Source: Rhodoferax sp. UBA4409 (lineage in GTDB: Bacteria; Pseudomonadota; Gammaproteobacteria; Burkholderiales; Burkholderiaceae_C). Taken from it: 20,740 nucleotides of DNA. Position 1 is the stretch's first letter. Every line of letters starts with the position of its first letter. The translations under genes were made by a program, and so were the position numbers. Positions 1 to 7,790 of this stretch are shown here, piece by piece. Below the pieces are notes generated by a model that was not told the DNA's origin, did not search any database, and worked only from the letters and a program-made list of their open reading frames with translations. The stretch spans positions 1-20,740 of the forward strand of contig DGQR01000181.1 in assembly GCA_002390825.1 (NCBI GenBank). Direction: 5' to 3'.

Positions 1-219
1 CGGCTTGAATATATTCAGCCTAGCAAGCCCCAACAAAATGCCTATGTCGAACGGTTCAATCGGACAGTTCGCTACGAGTGGTTATCCCAGTATTACTGCT
101 CCAGCATTGAAGAGGTTCAGGACTTCGCCACCCAGTGGATGTGCTCCTAGAATCACGACCGCCCGAATATGGCCCTGGGCGGTTTCACCCCAAAGCAGCA
201 TCTGGTCATGGCTGCATAA
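1..219 (+). pseudogene. IS3-family transposase (OrfB) 3' fragment with in-frame stop
   Basis: Frame 1 from the window edge reads as the C-terminal part of an IS3-family OrfB integrase (rve/DDE fold). The 'QQNAYVERFNRTVR' segment carries the last catalytic Glu with the conserved Asn/Arg context, followed by 'SIEEVQDFATQW' and the typical tail 'NHDRPNMALGG-TPKQ'. A TAG at 148-150 interrupts the frame just before the NHDRP motif, where relatives have a Tyr or similar residue, and the frame resumes to a TAA at 217-219. The copy therefore looks inactive. The 5' part lies outside the window. The G-rich stretch after the stop (about 240-262) could be the right terminal end of the element, but no target duplication can be tested here. 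The stretch from 220 to 483 holds no gene that I can support. Confidence 0.85.
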
Positions 220-483
220 CTGTTCTACTTTTAGGATCAGTGGAAATAGGGGGGATTACCATGTGCACTGGTCTGTTGCGCCACGTCAGCTCAGGCGGGC
301 GCAGCCGAGTAGTGGTAACCCCTTCGGCCGATGATGTTGCCGAAGTGGGACTTCTCCCGCGGGCGCTGGCCGACAACTTGGCGGGGCTGCTCAATCGAGC
401 AGTGCCGTGGTGTCGGGCGGTGTCGCTCAGTGCATTCAGGAATCGATGGACGATTGCCGTTTTTCAACCGTGAATCTAGCCTG

Positions 484-3400
484 TTAATGCGAGACCACTT
501 TCTCCAGACTCCTCTCCTCCTCTTTCTCATTCTGCAGACTCTTAGCCATCTCATTCTGCAGACTCTTAGCCATCTCATTCTGCAGACTCTTAGCCATCTC
601 ATTCTGCAGCTTTTCCCCAAAGGCCTCCTGCAATGTCTGCGCAATTTTTTCCAGAAGACTGAGATCTCCTTTCCCCGCTGCATCTTTCAGATTCTGCAGA
701 ACATCATTGTTGGGGTACTCCAGGCCGTAGAGCACGAACTGGTTTTTAATCCAATTAAACGAAACTGGATCACTCCTCTTGAGAGCGCTGCTCAGGTCTG
801 ATGTTTTCATAGAATCCATCTCATTGACCTTCTTCACGAGAATCTTGTAAGAATCTTTTTTGCTCAACCAGTCATAACGCGTAGTCATTCCTTCCATAAC
901 CTCACCCTGCAAACCAGTTTGAGTTTTCAGAAACTTTGCCGACCAGAAGGGGTTAGCGGCTAATCCACCTGTCTTCAGGTTATCGAACTCCCATTTAATG
1001 GCCCTGATGTTTTTGGCGCGTGCCGTTTTATTATCCCATTCAAGCGCAGCGCTATAATAGTCGAGCCGGCCTTTCAATTCAGTAGGCAACACCGGGTCCT
1101 GTACAGCGACATTCTCTTTGTAGTTGCCTGCGATTTTTTTCAGCGAGAAAAATTCCGTCAGTTGCGTGACGAAGCGGGAAGAGTCATCTTTCGTCCACTT
1201 TGTATGGTCTTTCAGAACAGATGCGGTTTTGCTCAATTCATCTCCCGCGACTTTCAGCCTATCTTTAAGACAAGTTATCTCTGGGCCATCGGCTGAGAGG
1301 TCATTGCGTTTGAGTGCCTTTTCCAGTTTCCCCGGCGTTCGATACAAGTCAAGCCTATCCGCAATTTTCGTCAGATCGGTCTCATCTCCTGTGTCAATAA
1401 ACTTCTTCGACCAATAGGTGAGTGCATTGATATGAGCTGACTCCTCGATCTGATTCGCGCGCAATTGCTTGGCCAAGCGGCTGGCGGCGGAAAATGAGTT
1501 GATGGATGAGACTGGGGAAAGACACCGTTCCACCAGCTCTCGGATGAACTTGCCCTTCTGGTTCAGGCGGTAGCCAAAAAAGGAGAGCACGCCCCCCCCT
1601 TCGCCGGCTGCGAAAGCGGTTGTGTGCAGTTTTTCGCTCGAGAGCTTCTTGGCCAGCGCCAAGGTATGCCCAACATCGGTCATATCGGCTTTGGCTGTAT
1701 CACATCTGTTTCGAAGTTCGCGGATCGCCGCGATCCGGGCAACGTCGTTTGGTATGCTGAACCCGGTCGGGTACTTATACAGCGAAGCAATCACTTTTGT
1801 CAGTGTTTGGTCGTGAAGCTTCTTGGAGACGAGAAGAAACTTATGAATCTTTCCCAGGATCGCATCCATCTCTTCGAGTTTTAATTCACGGAAAATACCC
1901 CCCTTGAAGCCGAGCATATTGGTGAATTCTCCTTGATCGTCTGGATGCATCTCATCGTGGGTCTTCTGCAGGAATTCATTCATCTTCTTGAGCAGCGGTA
2001 CTTTGTCAACCGCCGAAGTTGCCTTGTAAACCGACATGAAATTCCCGATGGTATTGACGTTCAAGTCAATTTCGCTCACTTTGAGCCGTAAAGCTGCCTT
2101 AATGCTCTCTTTGTCTTTGCAATTTTCCTTAATGCCAAAGCGTTTCTTGAGTACATCTTTGCACGCACCCGTCAATGGATCCTCATTCTCGGAATTCAGA
2201 CATCTCTGGATGCTGTCGACCTTCATTCCATTGATCCAGGCGGCAACGGTCGCACTCGCCTTCTCCTGCGTCTTCGTTTTCTCGCGTCGGGATTCCAACA
2301 GCTTCCATGCATCATCCGCACTAGAAAGTAACTCACCATCCGAGGGATGCAGTGAATTCCGCATGTAACGCTGGAACGCTCCATCATTCCAGTTCTCGTC
2401 TATGATCTCCCGCGTCAAACTAGATTTGCAAGGATCTCCCATGTTTTCGCCCGGTGCCAGATGCTTGCTCCAGTGCGGCGTGTTCTTACCGGTTTTTTTG
2501 GCAATAGTTTCAAGTTTAAGCTCTTTCTGATCCGGGTCGGCCAACCACTCCTGTACAGCGCGCAGCTGCTGCTGCGCAGTGGCTTTGGACCGTGAATAAA
2601 CGTTGCGCAACGCATCACTCTTTGTCACGTGGATGCCGCGGTCAGGTACGAGGTATTCGGCCAGTTGCTTGCCACCATCAGTGGCTGCCGACTCGGCAAC
2701 CCATTTGGGAATGCCCAGAGCCTCCAACATTGTTTTTGTTTTTGTTGCCGAGTCTGGGTTATTAATTCTTACAGATAAGGCTTTGGCGATATCCCGGATC
2801 GATGGATGGCTTTTATCCGGGTGAAGTCCGTAGATACCTTTCGCATTCTCGTTGTTGGCATTTATGGCTCTCAACATTTTGTCGTAACGCTTCTGTACAT
2901 TCAGCGCGATGGTGGCACGAATATTGACCCACAGCAGATATAACCCCCCAGCCACCCCTGCAACAATGGATGCAGCGCCCGCAGTGGCGCCTCCAGCGAC
3001 AATAATGATTGTAGCCAAACCCGCACTAGCGGCGATGATTCCATTCCCAAGCCTTACGCCGCCATGGCATGCGAGTAATGTGGCCAAGAAGTCCTGTGAG
3101 TCTCGCAAGATCTGGCGATGCCAGATCAAGGCCGCCAACTCCGGACATTCATGGCTATATTCGGCAAACACCTGCTTATCTAAATCAGCGGCCGCCGACA
3201 AGGCTTCCTTGGATTTATACGCATTATAAATCTCGAACCCCGCTTGAGCACCGCTCATAAGGCCAGACAACAAGCCAGCCCCCGCCGAGATATATGGAAC
3301 AGTCTCGACGAAATTTTTGGGCGCGCCGAGCAGGTCCGGATTCTTGGGGAAATTGATGATGTGAGTCGCGAGTGTATTCACTGAATTAAGAGTATTAAAA

Positions 3401-4158
3401 CTTGCCAAGTGCTTATCGCGCCATAACGCCAACCAACTCCGGAGCCAGTAGTCATTGGCAACATACTTTACGAACGTTCTTCCTGTGTCTTCCGCCAAGC
3501 TTTGAGCTTCTTGTTTAGCGCTTTTAATGAGCGCAATGTTCGCTTCGCCGGTAGCAGACTTCTCAAGCTCCGTAAGTGTCAATATTGCCCATAGAGCATT
3601 CAAGTGATCGTGGCAGTCCTGCCGGTCTTGTTCATTTATAACGCGGGCATTATTGGCATCTTTATCGGCATAATTGCGATCACCAAGCCGTCCTTGCCCA
3701 GCCACCCAATTGATATATGGGAATACGGTTGAAGTTCCAGTCCCTAAAAACGTGGCCGCACTCCACATCGCGTAATAGTTTTTCTCAGGGATCAAAGACC
3801 TCGATGTGTCTTGCTTATTACCTCTATGGAATTGACTCCGGATCTGCTGCACTTGAGCGATGATATGGGGAGCTTCTTGGGAAGGTACTTTGTTTTCGCT
3901 GCCCACCTCGCTTAGGCTTGGATCAATGTCGTCGTTTTTTACCGGCAGGCTTTTGCCTAAAAAATTTTCTATTTTTTTTTTGAAATTGATTTCATCTTGT
4001 TTTCCCTGCTCATATGATATCAACGACTTATCATTAATCGGGGCTTCTTCGTCCAAATAGGGGCGTGACTCCTCAACGACAGAATTCACCTTATTCAGGT
4101 CGTAGATCGAACTTAATGAGTTTCTTCGAGGGAGGCTAAAGCTGATTGAACCTATCAT
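484..4158 (-). CDS. Large (1224 aa) candidate T3SS effector, unrecognised family
   Basis: I do not recognise this protein family. The N terminus is Ser/Ile-rich and flexible (MIGSISFSLPRRNSLSS), like a type III export signal, with no Sec signal peptide. Residues about 289-307 and 371-412 are strongly hydrophobic (Gly/Ala/Ile-rich), enough for membrane insertion. The remaining ~800 residues are polar, Lys/Glu-rich and predicted largely helical, with no catalytic motif I can name. The C terminus is a perfect eight-residue repeat (LQNEMAKS) ending in a charged tail. The start is the ATG at 4158, preceded by AAAGG about 7 bases upstream. Base composition is clearly more AT-rich than the adjacent sct genes, and the gene is boxed in by two IS remnants, which suggests separate acquisition. 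A hrp-box-like promoter lies 44 bases upstream. The effector role is inferred from promoter, location and N terminus. A large membrane-acting toxin exported some other way is the alternative. Confidence 0.6.
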   Translation of the reverse strand: MIGSISFSLPRRNSLSSIYDLNKVNSVVEESRPYLDEEAPINDKSLISYEQGKQDEINFKKKIENFLGKSLPVKNDDIDPSLSEVGSENKVPSQEAPHIIAQVQQIRSQFHRGNKQDTSRSLIPEKNYYAMWSAATFLGTGTSTVFPYINWVAGQGRLGDRNYADKDANNARVINEQDRQDCHDHLNALWAILTLTELEKSATGEANIALIKSAKQEAQSLAEDTGRTFVKYVANDYWLRSWLALWRDKHLASFNTLNSVNTLATHIINFPKNPDLLGAPKNFVETVPYISAGAGLLSGLMSGAQAGFEIYNAYKSKEALSAAADLDKQVFAEYSHECPELAALIWHRQILRDSQDFLATLLACHGGVRLGNGIIAASAGLATIIIVAGGATAGAASIVAGVAGGLYLLWVNIRATIALNVQKRYDKMLRAINANNENAKGIYGLHPDKSHPSIRDIAKALSVRINNPDSATKTKTMLEALGIPKWVAESAATDGGKQLAEYLVPDRGIHVTKSDALRNVYSRSKATAQQQLRAVQEWLADPDQKELKLETIAKKTGKNTPHWSKHLAPGENMGDPCKSSLTREIIDENWNDGAFQRYMRNSLHPSDGELLSSADDAWKLLESRREKTKTQEKASATVAAWINGMKVDSIQRCLNSENEDPLTGACKDVLKKRFGIKENCKDKESIKAALRLKVSEIDLNVNTIGNFMSVYKATSAVDKVPLLKKMNEFLQKTHDEMHPDDQGEFTNMLGFKGGIFRELKLEEMDAILGKIHKFLLVSKKLHDQTLTKVIASLYKYPTGFSIPNDVARIAAIRELRNRCDTAKADMTDVGHTLALAKKLSSEKLHTTAFAAGEGGGVLSFFGYRLNQKGKFIRELVERCLSPVSSINSFSAASRLAKQLRANQIEESAHINALTYWSKKFIDTGDETDLTKIADRLDLYRTPGKLEKALKRNDLSADGPEITCLKDRLKVAGDELSKTASVLKDHTKWTKDDSSRFVTQLTEFFSLKKIAGNYKENVAVQDPVLPTELKGRLDYYSAALEWDNKTARAKNIRAIKWEFDNLKTGGLAANPFWSAKFLKTQTGLQGEVMEGMTTRYDWLSKKDSYKILVKKVNEMDSMKTSDLSSALKRSDPVSFNWIKNQFVLYGLEYPNNDVLQNLKDAAGKGDLSLLEKIAQTLQEAFGEKLQNEMAKSLQNEMAKSLQNEMAKSLQNEKEEERSLEKVVSH
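525..609 (-). repeat. 24-bp tandem direct repeat, three copies plus a partial fourth
   Basis: The unit TCTCATTCTGCAGACTCTTAGCCA-type (24 bases) occurs at 525-548, 549-572 and 573-596 without a mismatch, and a fourth partial copy runs to about 609. It lies in frame in the 3' end of the large candidate effector and encodes repeats of LQNEMAKS with heptad-like hydrophobic spacing, so copy-number change would lengthen or shorten a C-terminal helix without a frameshift. Confidence 0.95.
1592..1599 (-). repeat. Homopolymer G8 tract (C8 on the + strand) inside the effector gene
   Basis: Eight consecutive C on the plus strand encode Gly-Gly-Gly (EGGGVLS) in the large candidate effector. Tracts of this length are prone to slippage. 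Any +/-1 change here would truncate the last third of the protein. Confidence 0.8.
3972..3981 (-). repeat. Homopolymer A10 tract early in the effector ORF
   Basis: On the coding strand the sequence reads TTC then ten A then TAGAAAA, giving F-K-K-K-I-E at about residues 59-64. Loss of one A would place a TAG immediately after the third Lys. Gain of one A leads to a TGA within about 17 codons. The tract therefore acts as a potential on/off point for the protein. Confidence 0.9.
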
Positions 4159-4202
4159 GAATTGACCTTTGTTACCATATCAGAAAATATGAATACCTTT
4201 AC

Positions 4203-4231
4203 TTAGTGGAGATGGCTCGTCCACAAGTTCA
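4203..4231 (-). promoter_or_regulatory. hrp-box-like ECF sigma promoter upstream of the effector
   Basis: Read on the minus strand: TGAACT (4231-4226), 16 bases, then CCACTAA (4209-4203). This fits the HrpL-type ECF consensus GGAACC-N15/16-CCACNNA, with the first and last bases of the -35 element differing. The -10 element ends 44 bases before the effector ATG. The same arrangement, with an identical TGAACT and identical spacing, stands before the T3SS operon at 20125-20153. Confidence 0.65.
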
Positions 4232-4312
4232 TTGGTAGACATGAGTGTTTACCCCGATCAGAGATACACCGATCTACCCACGAGACAATGAAGGCACTGG
4301 TAGATGAGCCTG

Positions 4313-4569
4313 GCCTGAAACCTTGATGCAGGCTTCGTCCATGCGCCAGCTTCTACCCACGGGGCGCTTTCGTCGGGGGAACATGGCGTCCAGAACTGGC
4401 AGCACATTGATCGCCCAGCGGTGAACCGTGACGTGATCCACAAAAACACCGCGCTCCAGCAGCATATTCCTCGATATGACTGAGGCTCAGCGGGTAAGCC
4501 GCATTCCAGCGCACACAGGTCAGCATCATCCTAAGATGGGTAGTGCAACCGTTTGAGCAACTTGCGCAG
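4313..4569 (-). pseudogene. IS6-family transposase remnant, frameshifted and truncated
   Basis: The minus strand reads RKLLKRLHYPS, then in a shifted frame MMLTCVRWNAAYPLSLSHIEE, then in a third frame MLLERGVFVDHVTVHRWAI and KRPVGRSWRMDEACIKVSG. Together these are the N-terminal third of an IS6/IS26-type DDE transposase, with the first Asp of the catalytic triad in 'WRMDE'. Homology stops abruptly at about 4313, so the catalytic core is missing. At least two frameshifts plus a truncation mean no function. No gene is seen in the rest of the 4159-4654 gap apart from the promoter motif at 4203-4231. Confidence 0.8.
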
Positions 4570-4654
4570 GGTGCTGCTGATCAGACCTTGGCAAATATCA
4601 AGCATGGGCAAGATAGTCGTTTGCGCTTATTGCGGCTGTGCCGCACTTTACGCG

Positions 4655-5704
4655 TCATGGCTGAGGCCGTTCGGCTGGCGCAACGTCTTTCACCGCCTTC
4701 AGCACGTCGATCACCAATTCAAAGAGGTGTGCGGGCACGAAGTCGTCCACATCCACCTGGGCCGTCAGCGCTCGGGCCAGCGGAATGTGCTGGATGATGG
4801 GCACGCCTTCGCGGCGGGCCTCGGCAACAATGGCCTGGGCATTCAGGCCCACGCCCTTGGCCAGCACCTGGGGCAGTGGGGTTTCGTCCTCCACGTACAA
4901 CAGCGCCACGGCTAAGTGCGTAGGGTTGGTTACCACCACCGAAGGCTTGCGCTTTCCCACAGGGCCGTTCACGATCTCCTGGTGGAACGAGCGCCGCTCG
5001 CTCTTTATCTCAGGCGCACCTTCGGACTCCTTGTGCTCGCGCTTGACCTCGTCCTTGGTCATCATCTGCTGGCGGGTGAACAACCTGCGCTGGATGATCA
5101 TGTCGAAACCCGCGATGACGGTAAAGACAATGGCCGTTGACATTAGCAGCGACTTCATCAGCAGGCCAAAACCCGCCATCACGGGGTGAATGCCGGCACC
5201 AGCCAGCAGCATAAGCGTGCCGAGGTTGTCGTGCACCAGCTTCCATACAACCCCGGTAAGGAGCAGCACCTTGACGATGGATTTCAACCCTTCGATGGCA
5301 TTGCGCGCGGAGAAAATATTCTTTACGTTGGCGATCACATCCATCTTCTGGAAGCTGAACTTCATCTTCTCCGGCGCAAAGATGGGACCCGCCGTCATGA
5401 ACTCGCCAAAGATGCCGACCACGATGACCACCAGCATCCATGGCAACAACACGGCAATGAGCTGGCTGGCAGCCAGCCGCAAGAAGTCGGGAAGCACTTC
5501 GCGAAACGGGCCATTCACGTGCGCACCTGACCACTCGAGCATGAAGAGAATCGAATCGATCAGCTCTTTCGCAGAAAACAACAGGTAGCCTGCACAGGCC
5601 CAGATCATCAGGGCCTTGGCCGCATCTTTGGAATGGGCAACGTCGCCCTTCTCGCGCGCATCGGTCAGGCGCTTTTTGGTGGGCTGTTCGGTTTTTTCAC
5701 TCAC
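4655..5704 (-). CDS. sctU: T3SS export apparatus switch protein SctU
   Basis: SctU (YscU/SsaU/FlhB family, 349 aa) sits in the inner membrane at the base of the export gate and switches substrate specificity by autocleavage. The N terminus VSEKTEQPTKKRLTDAREKG is the family hallmark. Four hydrophobic segments follow between residues about 33 and 205, then a charged linker. The cleavage motif NPTH is intact at residues 260-263 (VVVTNPTHLAVAL). The open frame extends further upstream, but the extra ~105 residues are the sctT region read in another frame. The GTG at 5704 is chosen because it starts the conserved sequence and overlaps the sctT stop by four bases (GTGA). It is the last gene of the secretion operon. 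An IS6 remnant follows. Confidence 0.96.
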   Translation of the reverse strand: MSEKTEQPTKKRLTDAREKGDVAHSKDAAKALMIWACAGYLLFSAKELIDSILFMLEWSGAHVNGPFREVLPDFLRLAASQLIAVLLPWMLVVIVVGIFGEFMTAGPIFAPEKMKFSFQKMDVIANVKNIFSARNAIEGLKSIVKVLLLTGVVWKLVHDNLGTLMLLAGAGIHPVMAGFGLLMKSLLMSTAIVFTVIAGFDMIIQRRLFTRQQMMTKDEVKREHKESEGAPEIKSERRSFHQEIVNGPVGKRKPSVVVTNPTHLAVALLYVEDETPLPQVLAKGVGLNAQAIVAEARREGVPIIQHIPLARALTAQVDVDDFVPAHLFELVIDVLKAVKDVAPAERPQP

Positions 5705-6486
5705 CGCGCCAGCCTGCCGAGATCGGGAAGAATCACCGCCATTGCGCGCGCATGGTCGCCGAGGTACCCCATGAGCGTGGCGAGGTACAGCGTCAGCACG
5801 AACAGCGCAATACAGGCTTTCACGGGCATCGCAAGAAAGAACACCGGCAACTGCGGCGCAAACATGCTGACGATGGCCAGGCCAATTTCGGCCAGCAACA
5901 TGGCGATCATCGCGGGCGCAGCCAGCATCACCGACAGGCGCATCATTGCGTCGAACAGCTTCAGCCAGTGCTCCGGAAAGCCAGCGTCCAGCGTGGGCCA
6001 GGTCGCCGCCAGCGGCCACACGGTGTAGCTCGCGTAATATGTATCCAGCACCGCGTTAGCGCCGCCGTGCAACAGGAACAGCACCAGATACAGCTGCAGC
6101 AGGATAACGCCCAGGGGCGACGTCTCGTTGCCCGTGATCGCATCGGTCGAGTTGCCCACGGTGGCGCCGTATTGGTTGGAGATGATGAAGCCGATCGCCT
6201 CCGCCGCCCAGAACGGCAGTGCAATGGCCCAGCCTATGCATAAGCCGATGAAGACTTCCTTGAAAAACAGCCCGAGAAAGAGGGTGTCGGCAGAAATGTT
6301 CTGGCTGTACTGCGACATGAGCATGGGCAGCGCCGGAAAGGTGAACGCCATGGCGATTGCCACGCGCATCAGCGCTGAGCTGGCCTGTTTGGAGTAGTAG
6401 GGCAACAGGGACAGCAGCGCCACGAGGCGGGCCATGCCAAGCATCAGCCCGAGAACGGCCCCTTGTACCTCTTGCATGCCCAGCAT
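5701..6486 (-). CDS. sctT: T3SS export apparatus protein SctT
   Basis: SctT (YscT/SsaT/FliR family, 261 aa, normal length) is an integral membrane component of the SctRST export gate. The protein is hydrophobic throughout, with about six to eight membrane segments. Family-like stretches include LALLSLLPYYSKQASS-type N-terminal residues, FKEVFIGLCIGWAIALPFWAAE and FFLAMPVKACIALFVL. The start ATG at 6486 lies six bases after the sctS stop, with AGGAAGG upstream partly inside sctS. It overlaps sctU by four bases, which implies translational coupling. Confidence 0.95.
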   Translation of the reverse strand: MLGMQEVQGAVLGLMLGMARLVALLSLLPYYSKQASSALMRVAIAMAFTFPALPMLMSQYSQNISADTLFLGLFFKEVFIGLCIGWAIALPFWAAEAIGFIISNQYGATVGNSTDAITGNETSPLGVILLQLYLVLFLLHGGANAVLDTYYASYTVWPLAATWPTLDAGFPEHWLKLFDAMMRLSVMLAAPAMIAMLLAEIGLAIVSMFAPQLPVFFLAMPVKACIALFVLTLYLATLMGYLGDHARAMAVILPDLGRLAR

Positions 6487-6492
6487 ACAGCC

Positions 6493-6765
6493 CTACCTTC
6501 CTATGACCGGGATAAGGTCGAACAACTGGCGCGTGTACTGCAGGAGTTCACTTCCGATCCAGTTCAGCGTGAGCGCAAGCGCCACGGCGGTGGCAATCAG
6601 CTTCACTGCATAGCCCAAGGTCTGCTCTTGGATCTGTGTCAGGGCCTGAATCACTGCCATCAGGGTGCCAACGATGGCGGCGGCGGCCACCATCGGCATC
6701 GACAACACCAGACTCAGGTAGAGCCCCTTGACGGCGAGGGCAACCAAGTCAGCAGCTTGGATCAT
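6493..6765 (-). CDS. sctS: T3SS export apparatus protein SctS
   Basis: SctS (YscS/SsaS/FliQ family, 90 aa, standard length) forms a helical hairpin in the export gate with SctR and SctT. Two long hydrophobic helices are seen: residues about 17-40 (LVLSMPMVAAAAIVGTLMAV) and 50-72. They are separated by the conserved polar turn QALTQIQEQTLGY. GGAGG stands five bases before the ATG at 6765. The gap to sctR is 36 bases, the largest inside the sctN-U block. Confidence 0.95.
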   Translation of the reverse strand: MIQAADLVALAVKGLYLSLVLSMPMVAAAAIVGTLMAVIQALTQIQEQTLGYAVKLIATAVALALTLNWIGSELLQYTRQLFDLIPVIGR

Positions 6766-6801
6766 GTGGCCTCCGCGGCTATTGCGGCGATGAAGGCGAG
6801 C

Positions 6802-7449
6802 CTAGGCATACGACAGCACCAGTCCATGCAGCAGACGCGTCCAGCCGTCCACCATGACAAACAGGAAGAGCTTGAGCGGCAGCGAGATTGTAGAAGGCGA
6901 CACCATCATCATGCCCAGCGCCAACAGCACGTTGGAGACGATCAGGTCGATCACCACGAACGGCAGGTACAGCAGAAAGCCTATCTCGAACGCCGAAGTG
7001 AGTTCCCCCACGACGAAGGCTGGCAGCAGGATCAGGAAATCAGTATCGCGCACGCGCGCGGCCTGCCCGGGCGGCCACATCTTCTGCGTGGCCTGCAAGA
7101 AGAAGGCCCGCTGGTCGGGCTTGCTGAATTTAACCAGGAACTGACGCATCGGCTCCGAGCCGACGTCTGCCGCTCTGATCATGGCCCCGATGTTGGCGAG
7201 CGGCGCTTTCTCGCTGCGCAGCCGGTCGGCAGTGTCTTGCACGACAGGCGCCATTACGTATAGGGTGAGAATCAGCGACAGCCCATACAGCGCCACGTTG
7301 GGTGGTACCTGCTGCACGCCCAGTGCATTGCGCACCAGCAGCATGACTGTGGAGATCTTCAGGAACGCTGTGCCCACCACCATCAGCAGCGGCACAACTG
7401 ACAGCATCGCCACTAGGACGACGAGCGATAGCGGATCAGAGCCGTTCAT
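6802..7449 (-). CDS. sctR: T3SS export apparatus protein SctR
   Basis: SctR (YscR/SsaR/FliP family, 215 aa) is the pentameric core of the export gate. Conserved segments are visible in order: FLKISTVMLLVRNALGVQQV, PNVALYGLSLILTLYVMAP, the periplasmic loop with KPDQRAFF, then LLPAFVVGELTSAFEIGFL and DLIVSNVLLALGMMMVSP before the final KLFLFVMVDGW helix. There are four membrane helices and the length is normal. The ATG at 7449 overlaps the sctQ stop (ATGA). No Shine-Dalgarno sequence is evident, so translation is probably coupled to sctQ. Confidence 0.96.
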   Translation of the reverse strand: MNGSDPLSLVVLVAMLSVVPLLMVVGTAFLKISTVMLLVRNALGVQQVPPNVALYGLSLILTLYVMAPVVQDTADRLRSEKAPLANIGAMIRAADVGSEPMRQFLVKFSKPDQRAFFLQATQKMWPPGQAARVRDTDFLILLPAFVVGELTSAFEIGFLLYLPFVVIDLIVSNVLLALGMMMVSPSTISLPLKLFLFVMVDGWTRLLHGLVLSYA

Positions 7450-7790
7450 ACGCGGGGCGGAACGATTCGCGTCACGGCAACCCCGATGCGTCCGTCGATC
7501 TCGACAATTTCCCCTTCGCCCACGCGCAGCCCGTTCACCCGCAAGTTCACGCTGCCCTGTGGCGAAAGCCCCAGGTCGAATACATAGCCGGCGCTGATGG
7601 TGGTGAGTTCCTGCAGCGTGAGGCTGTGCTCGCCCAGATCGAAAGTGAGGCGCACCGGCAGGTCACCAAATTCACCTACATTCCATGATCCGGCACCGGG
7701 GGGGCCACCTGTTGGTGGATTGACGTCCAAATCATGGTCATTGTGGGGTCCGTCCCCACTGAATGTCTCTTCCGGTAGATTCTGTTCCAT
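7446..7790 (-). CDS. Internal translation product SctQ-C (114 aa)
   Basis: Within sctQ, an in-frame ATG at 7790 (residue 286, MEQNLPEETF) is preceded by AAAGGA (7805-7800) with a nine-base A-rich spacer. That is a better ribosome-binding site than the one for full-length sctQ. The product would be an acidic linker plus the whole C-terminal SpoA domain, 114 aa. It is known for the family that YscQ, SsaQ, SpaO and Spa33 each make such a short C-terminal product, which dimerises and joins the full-length protein. That this one is made is inferred from the ribosome-binding site and domain boundary. Confidence 0.7.
   Translation of the reverse strand: MEQNLPEETFSGDGPHNDHDLDVNPPTGGPPGAGSWNVGEFGDLPVRLTFDLGEHSLTLQELTTISAGYVFDLGLSPQGSVNLRVNGLRVGEGEIVEIDGRIGVAVTRIVPPRV

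Noticed and set aside
322..345. Inverted repeat CTTCGGC / GCCGAAG with a 10-base loop in the gap after the IS3 remnant
   Set aside because: No T-run follows on either strand and the stem is short, so it cannot be supported as a terminator of the effector gene.
387..402. Hairpin CTGCTC-AATC-GAGCAG downstream of the effector
   Set aside because: A perfect small stem, but without a T-run, so it is not convincing as an intrinsic terminator.
291..801. Overlapping ORFs of 130 and 156 codons on both strands across the 24-bp repeat
   Set aside because: They are alternative-frame readings of the repeat and of the effector 3' end, with no ribosome-binding site and no recognisable domain.
5705..6019. 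Upstream extension of the sctU frame
   Set aside because: The extra ~105 residues are sctT read in another frame; the conserved SctU N terminus begins at the GTG at 5704.
6463..7263. 266-codon ORF on the plus strand opposite sctR/sctS
   Set aside because: His/Gln/Arg-rich composition is typical of an antisense frame of membrane-protein genes; no domain and no ribosome-binding site.
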